Below, piece by piece: positions 1 to 7,930 of a stretch of 64,000 bases of DNA. The DNA comes from Jiulongibacter sp966250325 (GTDB lineage Bacteria > Bacteroidota > Bacteroidia > Cytophagales > Spirosomataceae). Every line of letters begins with the position of its first letter. The first letter of the stretch is position 1. Under the pieces are notes generated by a model that saw only the letters and a program-made list of their open reading frames with translations, had not been told where the DNA came from and made no database searches. The position numbers and the translations under genes were made by a program. Where the stretch lies: contig CBINGY010000001.1 in the NCBI GenBank assembly GCA_966250325.1, positions 160,439-224,438 on the forward strand, given 5' to 3'.

Positions 1-149
1 AGACAGGTATAATCTGCCAGATGACTGAAAGTACCCACGTACCTCCACTCGCCTTTCAGTTCCTCGGCTGCCGGAGTGGTCTGTTCGCAACTGCTCAGAT
101 TTAAAGCCAGCATACCACATAAAACAGGGATTAACAACGCTTTTCGCAT
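1..149 (-). CDS. Lipoprotein, N-terminal fragment (cut by window edge)
   Basis: The reading frame starts at an ATG on the minus strand and runs off the left edge of the window after 49 codons. It opens with MRKALLIPVLCGMLALNLSSC, which has a basic start, a hydrophobic core and an LSSC lipobox, so it is very probably an outer-envelope lipoprotein anchored at the cysteine at residue 21. The visible mature part (EQTTPAAEELKGEWRYVGTF) resembles the start of small lipocalin-like lipoproteins with a 'GxW' motif, but too little is present to assign a family. It is divergent from gldA, about 65 bases away, and the two may share a control region. The start and the lipobox are visible; function is unknown. 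Confidence 0.7.
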   Translation of the reverse strand, partial: MRKALLIPVLCGMLALNLSSCEQTTPAAEELKGEWRYVGTFSHLADYTC

Positions 150-215
150 GATACCTTAGATTGACATGTGATAACAATGAGAATTTGAATAATTTCGTTG
201 CATCAAACTAAACGG

Positions 216-923
216 ATGTCCATTTCTATTCAAAACCTCACTAAAACTTATGGCTCTCAGAGAGCGATTGACCGCCTGAGTTTTGATATCCCCAAAGGGC
301 AGATTGTAGGATTCCTGGGGCCAAACGGTGCCGGAAAAAGCACCACCATGAAGATACTTACAGGTTATCTGGAAGCTTCTGAAGGTGAGGCCTTTGTCAA
401 TGGTTTTGATGTAAAAACGCAATCAATGGAGGCCAAACGGAGTATTGGTTACCTTCCTGAGCACAATCCCCTCTATCTGGATATGTATGTGCGTGAGTTT
501 CTGTCTTTTGCGGGTGAATTATATGCTTTGCCCAAAGCAGGCCTGAAAAACAGGGTCAATGAGGTAATTGAAATGGTGGGCCTGGAACGTGAAAAGCATA
601 AGAAGATCGGGCAGCTTTCAAAAGGCTACCGGCAGCGGGTAGGCCTGGGGCAGGCACTTATTCATGATCCCGAAGTACTCATTCTGGATGAACCTACCAC
701 AGGACTTGACCCTAATCAACTCGACGAGATTAGAAAACTGATTGCCGAAGCCGGGAAGAATAAGACCGTGATACTGAGCACCCACATTATGCAGGAAGTG
801 GAGGCCATTTGTGAGCGGGCAATTATCCTGAACCGTGGCCAGATAGTAGCCGATAAATCCCTGGCCGGGCTGAAAGCCGAAGGCAGAAATATGGAGGAGG
901 TTTTCAGATCACTCACGCAATGA
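216..923 (+). CDS. gldA: Gliding motility ABC transporter ATP-binding protein GldA
   Basis: This is the cytoplasmic ATPase of the GldA/GldF/GldG transporter that gliding Bacteroidota need for motility. The 235-residue protein has Walker A GPNGAGKST (35-43), the unusual signature LSKGYRQ (134-140) shared with GldA proteins, Walker B VLILDE (154-159), the TTGLDPNQL stretch after it, and the H-loop histidine near residue 190. I chose the ATG at 216 because family members start MSI-x-I at this point; an in-frame ATG lies at 198. The stop overlaps the next start by 4 bases, so translation is coupled to a HipA-like gene. No gldF is adjacent, and gldG lies about 16 kb away. Family assignment is strong; a related ABC-2 exporter ATPase is the alternative. 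Confidence 0.85.
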   Translation: MSISIQNLTKTYGSQRAIDRLSFDIPKGQIVGFLGPNGAGKSTTMKILTGYLEASEGEAFVNGFDVKTQSMEAKRSIGYLPEHNPLYLDMYVREFLSFAGELYALPKAGLKNRVNEVIEMVGLEREKHKKIGQLSKGYRQRVGLGQALIHDPEVLILDEPTTGLDPNQLDEIRKLIAEAGKNKTVILSTHIMQEVEAICERAIILNRGQIVADKSLAGLKAEGRNMEEVFRSLTQ

Positions 924-1690
924 TAGAGATCAGACACGTACATATCGACCGCTACATCACGCCTCTGCGTGAGGGAGGTTCTCTGCCTGCCATTGTGGAA
1001 GCCGATGACGGATTCATGTATGTGCTCAAATTCAGGGGGGCCGGGCAGGGGTGCAAAGCTCTCATTGCCGATCTTATAGGTGGTGAACTGGCCCGGGTGC
1101 TAGGTTTCAGGGTCCCTGAGATCGTTTTTGGTCAACTGCCCGAGGGCTATGGCCGCACCGAGCCCGATGAAGAAATTCAGGATCTGCTGAAGTGGAGTAC
1201 CGGGCTAAATCTCGGATTGCATTACCTTCAGGGAGCCATTACGTTTGATCCACTCTCACATCGTATTCCCGCTGAACTTGCCTCTCAGATTGTCTGGCTG
1301 GATGCCTTCCTGATGAACATTGACCGCACCGCCCGAAACACCAATATGCTCTTCTGGAAAAACGAACTATGGCTCATAGATCACGGTGCGGCTCAGTACT
1401 TTCACCATCAACCAGAAAACTGGGAAAGGTCTGCCTCCAGTTCATTTCCACAAATCAAAGAGCATGTGCTCATTAAGCAGGCTAAAGAACTGGAAAAAGC
1501 GAGCGAAAAGTTTCAAAGTCTCCTCACAGATGATCTTATACAGGAGCTGGTGAATCTGATTCCCGAAGACTGGCTGCAGTCTGACCCAGGAATAAGCCGG
1601 GAACTTTACCTCAACTTTCTCACCAGCCGCAGAAAGCATACCGAAGCATTTTTAAACGAAGCCATCCATGCCAGAGAAGCACGTTTTTGA
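920..1690 (+). CDS. HipA-like kinase family protein
   Basis: The 256-residue protein resembles the short HipA-like kinase family. A candidate ATP-binding lysine lies in VLKF (about residue 37), a catalytic-loop-like NIDRTARNTN lies at 133-142 (D135, N140), and a metal-binding aspartate lies in LIDHG (152-156). That is the kinase core of HipA without its N-terminal extension. HipA toxins phosphorylate a tRNA synthetase in persistence; whether this short family does so is unknown, so no substrate is given. Its ATG overlaps the gldA stop (ATGA), and its 3' end overlaps the following DUF3037 gene by 23 bases. The pairing with DUF3037 recurs in bacteria, so the two probably act together. Coupling to gldA may be accidental. 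Confidence 0.7.
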   Translation: MIEIRHVHIDRYITPLREGGSLPAIVEADDGFMYVLKFRGAGQGCKALIADLIGGELARVLGFRVPEIVFGQLPEGYGRTEPDEEIQDLLKWSTGLNLGLHYLQGAITFDPLSHRIPAELASQIVWLDAFLMNIDRTARNTNMLFWKNELWLIDHGAAQYFHHQPENWERSASSSFPQIKEHVLIKQAKELEKASEKFQSLLTDDLIQELVNLIPEDWLQSDPGISRELYLNFLTSRRKHTEAFLNEAIHAREARF

Positions 1691-2054
1691 ATATGCCGTA
1701 ATTCGGGTGGTGCCCAGGGTAGACCGCGGTGAGTGCCTCAATGTGGGCCTGGTATTGTATTGCAAATCCCTGCAATTCCTTGGCTTTCTCTACGAAATCA
1801 ACGAAAACCGCCTTTCGGCTCTGGCTCCCGACCTTGATCTTCAGGAAATACGGGATCACCTGGAATCATTTTCGAGAATCTGTAGCGGTGGAAAAACAGC
1901 AGGAACGATCGGGATTCAGGATATGCCTTCGCGGTTCAGATGGCTCACGGCCAAACGAAGCACCGTTATTCAGCCTTCAGAGATTCATCCCGGCTATACC
2001 GAAAATCCGGAAGAAACCCTCAGGCATATCTTTCAAAAGATGGTTCAAACCTGA
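1668..2054 (+). CDS. DUF3037 family protein
   Basis: This small, probably soluble protein of 128 residues starts with the FEYAVIRVVPRVDRGE motif and continues with LNVGLVLYC, both hallmarks of the DUF3037 family. It has no signal peptide and no membrane segment. Its start lies inside the end of the HipA-like kinase gene (23-base overlap), so the two are co-translated. Members of this family are often found beside HipA-like kinases, which suggests a partner or antitoxin-like role, but that is inference and no biochemical function is known to me. A second frame of similar length overlaps it and is taken as a shadow. Confidence 0.75.
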   Translation: MPEKHVFEYAVIRVVPRVDRGECLNVGLVLYCKSLQFLGFLYEINENRLSALAPDLDLQEIRDHLESFSRICSGGKTAGTIGIQDMPSRFRWLTAKRSTVIQPSEIHPGYTENPEETLRHIFQKMVQT

Positions 2055-2087
2055 AAAAAATCCCGGTATGGAAACCATCCCGGGATT
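2054..2087 (-). terminator. Intrinsic terminator of the DUF4136 gene
   Basis: Arms AATCCCGG (2059-2066) and CCGGGATT (2080-2087) enclose a further ATGG/CCAT stem. On the minus strand the hairpin is followed by a run of seven T, 28 bases after the DUF4136 stop. It may also slow transcription leaving the gldA operon from the other side. Confidence 0.75.
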
Positions 2088-2114
2088 AAAACTCAAGGTA
2101 AAATGAAAGACACC

Positions 2115-2675
2115 TTAAATTTCGGTATCTGAAAGTTTTCTGGGCTGCTCACCAGCGGCAAACAGCGGGTACTGATCAAATATGGAACGTACTACGTTTC
2201 GGTAGTAATTAATGGGTTTTTTCACTTTCTTATTGAATACTCCGCTGGCATAGCCTCTCCAGATGAGTTTGCTGCTTTCGGCATCCAGAAGAGAAACCAG
2301 AATCATACCGCCACCAAAGTTAAAATTCTGGGTTTTGTAGGTGTCGTCGTATTCGTACTTATTCACCCATCTCTCCAGCGACGGCTGGAAATATCCCTTG
2401 TACTCCACACGATCCTGAATAATGCTGTAGCTCACTAGTAGCCCCGGGCCGTCGTCGGTAAGTTTATAACCGCGTGCCCTCATCTGACGCCTGATCGCAT
2501 CCTGAATTTCTGTACAAATGAAGGAGGTATCTACCTCACAGGCCAGAAAATTGTAATTGGTGTAGGAAGTGAAGTCGGTGTCATAACTGTAATCATTATC
2601 CACCATAAGCTTGAGCGAATTACATCCTGAAATACTCACTACGAGCACAGCGAAAAGGGGTAGAATTTTTTTCAT
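2115..2675 (-). CDS. DUF4136 domain lipoprotein
   Basis: This is a 186-residue envelope lipoprotein. It begins MKKILPLFAVLVVSISGC, with lipobox ISGC and the acylated cysteine at residue 18. The body shows features of the DUF4136 family: a DYDTDFTSYTNY-like opening after the lipobox, the middle segment SYSIIQDRVEYKG, and the C-terminal stretch LLDAESSKLIWRGYA, where the family carries 'D..t.klvWrG.a'. Family members are secreted, of unknown function and common in Bacteroidota. It stands alone, has its own terminator, and is separated from aroB by about 120 bases. Confidence 0.8.
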   Translation of the reverse strand: MKKILPLFAVLVVSISGCNSLKLMVDNDYSYDTDFTSYTNYNFLACEVDTSFICTEIQDAIRRQMRARGYKLTDDGPGLLVSYSIIQDRVEYKGYFQPSLERWVNKYEYDDTYKTQNFNFGGGMILVSLLDAESSKLIWRGYASGVFNKKVKKPINYYRNVVRSIFDQYPLFAAGEQPRKLSDTEI

Positions 2676-2798
2676 AGTACAGAGGTATTAACAGTAAAAG
2701 AGGTTTGCTACTATACGTGATACATGGAATTTTGGTTGTAACCAAAACTAAAAATATATCTGAAAGTAGTTAAAACCAAGACATTACCTCAAAATGAA

Positions 2799-3827
2799 TT
2801 ATCCGATATAATACAAAAGGGATTTTTTCATCTCATTTTTGCTGCAAACGATATCGTACCCGCAGGAGCCGCGGCCATTCAGCAGTGAAAACCTTACTTC
2901 TCCACCTTTATTCTTCTTGTCTTGCAAGGTATGTGTCAAAATCGCCGGGATGTCGGCTTCCTGAAGATCGGTTTTACCATAAATACTAAACAAAAACTCT
3001 TCAATTTCATCGAAAAAGTGCTGGTCAATGAGTCCTTTCTGAACAGCCAGCCAGGCCTCGCAGATCATTCCCACCGCTATGGCCTCTCCATGAAGCAAGC
3101 GTTTTTTTGAGGTACTTTCCAGATAATAGGTTTCTATGGCATGCCCCAGCGTATGACCGAAATTCAGAATTTTACGAAGTCCTTTCTCGGTGGGATCTGC
3201 CTCTACCACCTTTTTCTTGATTTCTATTGAGTGAGCAATAAGATCGGGGAAATTTTGCTCTTCAAAATCAAGACGACGTATCTCATCCCACTTACCAGCA
3301 TCCTGAATTAGGCAATGTTTGATAATTTCGGCAAAACCCGATCTGAGTTCTGCCCAGGGAAGTGTACCCAGAAAAACAGGATCAATGAGCACAGCTGCAG
3401 GCAACTGAAAAACCCCTATGTGATTTTTGAACCCGTTAAAATCAATTCCCAGCTTACCCCCCACGCTAGCGTCCACCTGTGCGAGTAAGGTCGTTGGAAT
3501 TTGAATAAAATCTATCCCTCTTTTGTAGGTTGCGGCACAGAATCCGCCCATATCGCCTATCACCCCGCCACCCAGGTCAATGAGAAGCGAATGCCTGTCC
3601 AGACCTTCTTCTGTCATTGCCTGCCAGATTTGCGTGCAGGTTTGCAGGTTTTTTTCCTCCTCTCCGGCTTTGACCGTTATGAGCCTGTGCCAGGGCAAAA
3701 GATCTTTAACCAAGGGATAACAATGCTTTTTAGTGTGGTTATCTGCCAGCACCATCAGGCTGCTGTAGGCTTTTGAGGCCAGGAACTGCGGAAGAAGCTC
3801 ACGAATACTACCAATCTGAACAGACAT
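2799..3827 (-). CDS. aroB: 3-dehydroquinate synthase
   Basis: AroB converts 3-deoxy-D-arabino-heptulosonate 7-phosphate to 3-dehydroquinate, the second step of the shikimate pathway, using NAD and a divalent metal in the cytoplasm. The 342-residue protein has the NAD-binding glycine motif DLGGGVIGDMGGF (84-96), the following IPTTLLAQVDASVGGK (110-125), and the metal-ligand region NFGHTLGHAIE, with a glutamate ligand in GFAEIIKH. Length is normal for the family (about 340-360). It stands between a lipoprotein and an acyltransferase gene with no other shikimate genes nearby. Assignment is secure. Confidence 0.97.
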   Translation of the reverse strand: MSVQIGSIRELLPQFLASKAYSSLMVLADNHTKKHCYPLVKDLLPWHRLITVKAGEEEKNLQTCTQIWQAMTEEGLDRHSLLIDLGGGVIGDMGGFCAATYKRGIDFIQIPTTLLAQVDASVGGKLGIDFNGFKNHIGVFQLPAAVLIDPVFLGTLPWAELRSGFAEIIKHCLIQDAGKWDEIRRLDFEEQNFPDLIAHSIEIKKKVVEADPTEKGLRKILNFGHTLGHAIETYYLESTSKKRLLHGEAIAVGMICEAWLAVQKGLIDQHFFDEIEEFLFSIYGKTDLQEADIPAILTHTLQDKKNKGGEVRFSLLNGRGSCGYDIVCSKNEMKKSLLYYIG

Positions 3828-3916
3828 ATAAAGGAAAATGAGTTGACAAAAATAGGCTTATTTACCGGTTAAGTCAGATCAAAATGATTTACAGCACAGA
3901 AGAAATCGGTTTTCTT

Positions 3917-4846
3917 TCAAATCAAAACTGCCAGCACACCAGCCAGAATCAACAAATAAAGCGGAAGTACCGCATACAAAAATCCAAACCAGATGGAATC
4001 ATGAAAGACCGTTCTGGAGAATTTTTTCTGTACAAAAGCCTGAATTCCAAAAAACAGCGGAAAGCACAGCATCCAGAATACAGGCCAGAGAGGGTTTTTC
4101 AGAAAATGATAAGGTTTAAATTCCCTGTCTACACCGGCCACCATACCGCCATAAAGCTTTTGGTTAAAATCAGCTACAAACTGCTTTTCATCCGTCAGGT
4201 TAAAATCTGAGGGCCGCAAAGCCTTTCCGAGATTGAAATTTATCCGCTTTCCCATACGGCGGTAATCATCGTAATTGATGGTAAGTGGAATTACATAAAC
4301 ATCTAAATCATCCCGCCAGGCTCTTAAAGCCATACTGGCTGTTCCTTTTTTGAGGGGAAGTACCTCTATCTGATTTTTGCAGATCCCCTCGGGATAGATA
4401 AGAACTTTATCCCCCTCCTGAAAAACTTCATGACAACGGTCAAAGGTTTGCTCATTCAACACCATATTGGCTTTACCTTCCGAAATTCTCCAGATAGGGA
4501 GTATGTAAAGAATCTCCAGAAAAGCCGAAACTTTGGGTTTATTAAAAGCATCCCCCCGGGCAAGGGCATACACTTTGGGTTTTAGAATAAGGTGAGTAAG
4601 AATGGAATCAAAAAACGAATTGAAATGCGTGGAAGCCAGCAAAACCGGTTTATCCCTGGGCAAATGCTCCATACCATTTATTTCAATCCGCTTGACCATC
4701 AGCGGGTAAATAAACCGGCCATACCATCTCATAAACCGGTAAATCCAATCTTTACCAGGACGTGCTCCTCTTACAAAGGTGATGTGTTTTCTTAACAAGG
4801 GATTTTCGGGATAATTTGCGGTAAAATTAATAGAATCCGCCTGCAA
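3917..4846 (-). CDS. 1-acyl-glycerol-3-phosphate acyltransferase-like (PlsC family) membrane protein
   Basis: This 309-residue protein belongs to the PlsC/LPLAT acyltransferases, which move fatty acyl groups onto lysophospholipids or similar acceptors at the inner membrane. The active-site motif is HFNSFFD (H74, D80), the HX5D form usual in Bacteroidota, where the neighbouring asparagine of 'NHP' has become Thr-His. Motif III is YPEG (151-154). The last 70 residues hold two hydrophobic segments that probably anchor it. The downstream YitT gene ends only 18 bases before this one starts, on the same strand, so they may be co-transcribed. The acceptor lipid is not predictable, and an aminolipid acyltransferase role is also possible. 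Confidence 0.8.
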   Translation of the reverse strand: MQADSINFTANYPENPLLRKHITFVRGARPGKDWIYRFMRWYGRFIYPLMVKRIEINGMEHLPRDKPVLLASTHFNSFFDSILTHLILKPKVYALARGDAFNKPKVSAFLEILYILPIWRISEGKANMVLNEQTFDRCHEVFQEGDKVLIYPEGICKNQIEVLPLKKGTASMALRAWRDDLDVYVIPLTINYDDYRRMGKRINFNLGKALRPSDFNLTDEKQFVADFNQKLYGGMVAGVDREFKPYHFLKNPLWPVFWMLCFPLFFGIQAFVQKKFSRTVFHDSIWFGFLYAVLPLYLLILAGVLAVLI

Positions 4847-4864
4847 TCTGCCTGCTTTCTCAAA

Positions 4865-5833
4865 TCAATGAAGGGGCCGTTTCTTGATCATTCCTCCTTT
4901 GGTATCTTTCACGCTGGTCATCACCACAAAAGCTTCGGGATCAATCTTCTCAAGTTCCAGATTCAGCTTGCTTACTTCAAGGCGTGTGATCACCGTGTAA
5001 ATAATTTCCCGGTCATTGGTTTCCCCGCGTTTGCCATAGCCCTTTTTTCCTTTGTAAACCGTTACGCCACGCCCCATTTCCTGAATCAGCATTTGTCTGA
5101 TTTCTTCACAATGCTCAGAGACTATGGTTACGCCTGTGTACTCTTCCAGGCCTTCAACAATGAAATCGAGGGTTTTAGAGGCAGAGAGGTACGTGATCAT
5201 AGAATACAAGGCCACCTCCACTCCCAGTAAATAGGCCGCAGCAGAGAAGATCATCACATTGATTATCATGATAATATCTCCCAAAGTAGTTCCAAATCTT
5301 CTGCTCAGATAAATAGCCAGCACTTCGGTACCGTCAATTACCGAGCCGCCGCGAACAGCGAAGCCTATACCTGCACCCAGAAAAAACCCGCCAAAAATGG
5401 CAACCAGCAAATTGTCATTGGTGATATTGGGGAACTCTACAGTGGCAAGCACAATGGCCAGACCCGCAATCGCCAGAGAGGTTTTTATCGTAAAGACTTT
5501 GCCCACCACCCTGTAAGCCATGATGATAAACGGAAGGTTTACACAAACGATGAGTATAGAAAGCGGTATACCCGAAAGTGCTGAAATAAGAAGCGAAATC
5601 CCGGTAGCTCCTCCATCAATAAAGTGATTGGTCAATAAAAAACCCTTGAAACCAAACGCCGCCAGAAAAATTCCTGTGATGATAAGAAATGCATCTTTCA
5701 GGTAATTTTTGAAACTGATCGCCAGAATTCTGGCAGCTTTTTCAAATTCACTTTTTGGAATGCTTCCCTGCTCCCCCGATTTTCGGCTTAATGAGGGAAA
5801 CTTCAGAAGAAGGTTTTTAAAGAAAAGCGACAT
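4865..5833 (-). CDS. YitT family membrane protein (DUF161 + DUF2179)
   Basis: This 322-residue integral membrane protein has about five or six hydrophobic segments between residues 45 and 215 and a soluble C-terminal domain of about 80 residues (DUF2179). The segment FLLTNHFIDGGATGISLL and the domain joint SMITYLSASKTLDFIVEG are typical of YitT/YpjC proteins. The C-terminal part ends in VVMTSVKDTKGGMIKKR, again as in the family. Transport substrate and role are unknown; the family is widespread in bacteria. It is transcribed toward the acyltransferase gene 18 bases away and is probably the first gene of that pair. Confidence 0.88.
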   Translation of the reverse strand: MSLFFKNLLLKFPSLSRKSGEQGSIPKSEFEKAARILAISFKNYLKDAFLIITGIFLAAFGFKGFLLTNHFIDGGATGISLLISALSGIPLSILIVCVNLPFIIMAYRVVGKVFTIKTSLAIAGLAIVLATVEFPNITNDNLLVAIFGGFFLGAGIGFAVRGGSVIDGTEVLAIYLSRRFGTTLGDIIMIINVMIFSAAAYLLGVEVALYSMITYLSASKTLDFIVEGLEEYTGVTIVSEHCEEIRQMLIQEMGRGVTVYKGKKGYGKRGETNDREIIYTVITRLEVSKLNLELEKIDPEAFVVMTSVKDTKGGMIKKRPLH

Positions 5834-5979
5834 TTCGGTCAGGTTTTAGGCTTCATGCTAAATATGCGGTAATTTAGTTTGATTTCCTGCAAGTCAATAC
5901 TTGTTCCCGGGCACTTCTTCCTAAATATACCTGCCTTGTCCCTGAAAAATCTGGTGCTTATTTATACTCTGATAAAACG

Positions 5980-6432
5980 ATGAGCCTGACTGCCAAAGAA
6001 ATACACGAATTGATAAACTATTGGAAACCGGAATTACAGAAAATCCCGGATGATGAGGCCACAGAAAAACCTCTGCCTCACAAATGGAGTAAAAAGGAAA
6101 TTCTGGGGCACCTCGTTGACTCGGCTACTAATAATCAAATGAAGTTTGTGAGAGCCATGGAGTCTTCAGGGCAGCAGGTGCCGGGTTATCATCAGGATGA
6201 GTGGGTGAGTCTGCAGCATTATCAGGAATATAATTGGCTGGAATTAATTGACCTTTGGATTCTGGTTAACAGGCATATCGCTCATATTATTCAATATGTT
6301 TCACCAGACCTTCTCGTTCATACGCTGCATATTGACAATGAAGGACCGTTTACCCTTGAGTACATCCTACGTGATTATCCGAAGCATCAGTTGCATCATC
6401 TCCGGCAGATTTTGCCAAATTCAGAAGTTTGA
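5980..6432 (+). CDS. DinB superfamily protein
   Basis: This is a 150-residue four-helix-bundle protein of the DinB/YfiT type. The metal-binding histidines are recognisable in the conserved spots: GHLVDSATNN (about 45-54) and the C-terminal KHQLHHLRQIL. Family members bind a metal and some act as thiol-dependent transferases (bacillithiol or mycothiol), but many have no known role. It is a single gene with the upstream YitT gene divergent, and it converges on the DUF1501 gene with 4 bases between the stops. No operon partner gives a clue to substrate. Confidence 0.85.
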   Translation: MSLTAKEIHELINYWKPELQKIPDDEATEKPLPHKWSKKEILGHLVDSATNNQMKFVRAMESSGQQVPGYHQDEWVSLQHYQEYNWLELIDLWILVNRHIAHIIQYVSPDLLVHTLHIDNEGPFTLEYILRDYPKHQLHHLRQILPNSEV

Positions 6433-6436
6433 GAAA

Positions 6437-7930
6437 TCAGGAGAGTATTTCCCTGATTACCTTCCCCTCCACATCCGTTAATCGAAAAGGCCTTCCCTGA
6501 AACTCATAGGTTAGTTTTTCATGATCAAAACCCAGTTGATTCAAAATAGTAGCCTGAATATCATGGGGGTTAACCTTCCCATTTACAGCCGTATATCCAA
6601 TCTCATCCGTTTCGCCAAATACATGTCCTTTTTTAATTCCGCCACCAGCCATCCACATAGTAAAAGCTTCGGCGTGGTGATCGCGACCTTTAAAGGCATT
6701 GGGCTTCCCCTCCCGGTTTTCTGCCATGGGCGTACGGCCAAATTCGCCACCCCATACCACCAACGTTTCATCGAGTAAACCACGCTGTTTGAGATCCAGA
6801 AGTAGAGCAGTTACCGGCTTATCGGTTTCCCGGCATTTATTTACCAACCCTATATCTACCGAACCATCCTCGCTGGTGCCGTGGGTATCCCATCCCCAAT
6901 CAAAAAGCTGTACAAAACGAACTCCTTTTTCAACCAGCTTACGTGCCAGAAGCACATTATTGGCAAAACTGGCCTTACCTGGTTCTGTTCCATACATCTC
7001 ATGGATGTAGGCGGGTTCATCCTGAATATTCATGACATCAGGCACCGAAATCTGCATGCGGTAGGCCATTTCGTACTGAGAAATGCGGCTCAGTATTTCG
7101 GGATCGCCATATTCTTCAAACTGCTGCTGATTAACTTTATTAATGGCTTCTATGGAGGCTTTTCGCAGGTCACGACTCACCCCTTCAGGATCATTAAGAA
7201 ACAAAATGGGATCACCAGCCGACCGACATTGGACACCCTGATACACCGAAGGCAGAAACCCGCTTCCCCAGATGCTTTTGCCTGCGTCTGGATTGGCCCC
7301 GCCGCTGGTGAGCACCACAAATCCTGGAAGATCTGAATTTTCTGTTCCCAGTCCATAAGTGACCCAGGATCCCATACTCGGCCTTCCGAGCCGGGCTGAA
7401 CCGGTATGCATCAGGAGTTGAGCAGGTGCATGATTAAACTGATCTGTGGTGACGCCTTTCAAAAAGGTAAGTTCATCGGCTACGGTTTGAAGATGAGGCA
7501 GATAATCGCTTATCCATGCACCGCTTTGACCATATTGTTTAAATCGGGCCTGCGGACCCAGCATTTTGGGTACACCGCGTATAAAAGCAAACTTCTTCCC
7601 TTCCAGAAACGAATCAGGACAGGCTTGTCCATCCATTTTATGCAGCTCTGGCTTGTAGTCAAAAAGTTCGAGCTGAGACGGAGCACCGGCCATATGGAGA
7701 TAAATCACCGAACGGGCTTTCGGTGCAAAATGCGGTGCACGGGCCAGCAGGGGGTTTGACAAGTCGCCCAGAAATGTTTTATCGGAGCTATTTGACGAAC
7801 ACGAGCCCATAAGACCACCCAAAGCCAGTCCGCCCAGCCCCATAAAACTTTCTTTAAGGAAGTTTCGCCGGGTTTGCTGCAGAAGCTTTTGCTGTACGGC
7901 TTCGTAAATAAGTTTCTCCTTTCCCATCAA
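6437..7930 (-). CDS. DUF1501 protein with Tat signal
   Basis: This 497-residue exported protein belongs to the DUF1501 family, which has an alkaline-phosphatase/sulfatase-like fold. A twin-arginine signal is clear (TRRNFLKESF, about 20-29, followed by a glycine-rich hydrophobic core ending in GSC). Later come conserved DUF1501 stretches such as VIYLHMAGAPSQLELFDYKP, FDWGWDTHG, VVWGGEFGRTPMAE and GRDHHAEAFTMWMAGGGIKKG. The stop of the PSCyt/PSD1 gene overlaps this start by 4 bases, so both are translated together. In Planctomycetes this pair is abundant and linked to periplasmic breakdown of complex polysaccharides; the substrate here is unknown. Confidence 0.9.
   Translation of the reverse strand: MMGKEKLIYEAVQQKLLQQTRRNFLKESFMGLGGLALGGLMGSCSSNSSDKTFLGDLSNPLLARAPHFAPKARSVIYLHMAGAPSQLELFDYKPELHKMDGQACPDSFLEGKKFAFIRGVPKMLGPQARFKQYGQSGAWISDYLPHLQTVADELTFLKGVTTDQFNHAPAQLLMHTGSARLGRPSMGSWVTYGLGTENSDLPGFVVLTSGGANPDAGKSIWGSGFLPSVYQGVQCRSAGDPILFLNDPEGVSRDLRKASIEAINKVNQQQFEEYGDPEILSRISQYEMAYRMQISVPDVMNIQDEPAYIHEMYGTEPGKASFANNVLLARKLVEKGVRFVQLFDWGWDTHGTSEDGSVDIGLVNKCRETDKPVTALLLDLKQRGLLDETLVVWGGEFGRTPMAENREGKPNAFKGRDHHAEAFTMWMAGGGIKKGHVFGETDEIGYTAVNGKVNPHDIQATILNQLGFDHEKLTYEFQGRPFRLTDVEGKVIREILS

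Noticed and set aside
1729..2106. Plus-strand frame overlapping DUF3037
   Set aside because: Same strand, other frame; DUF3037 motifs occur only in the 1668-2054 frame.
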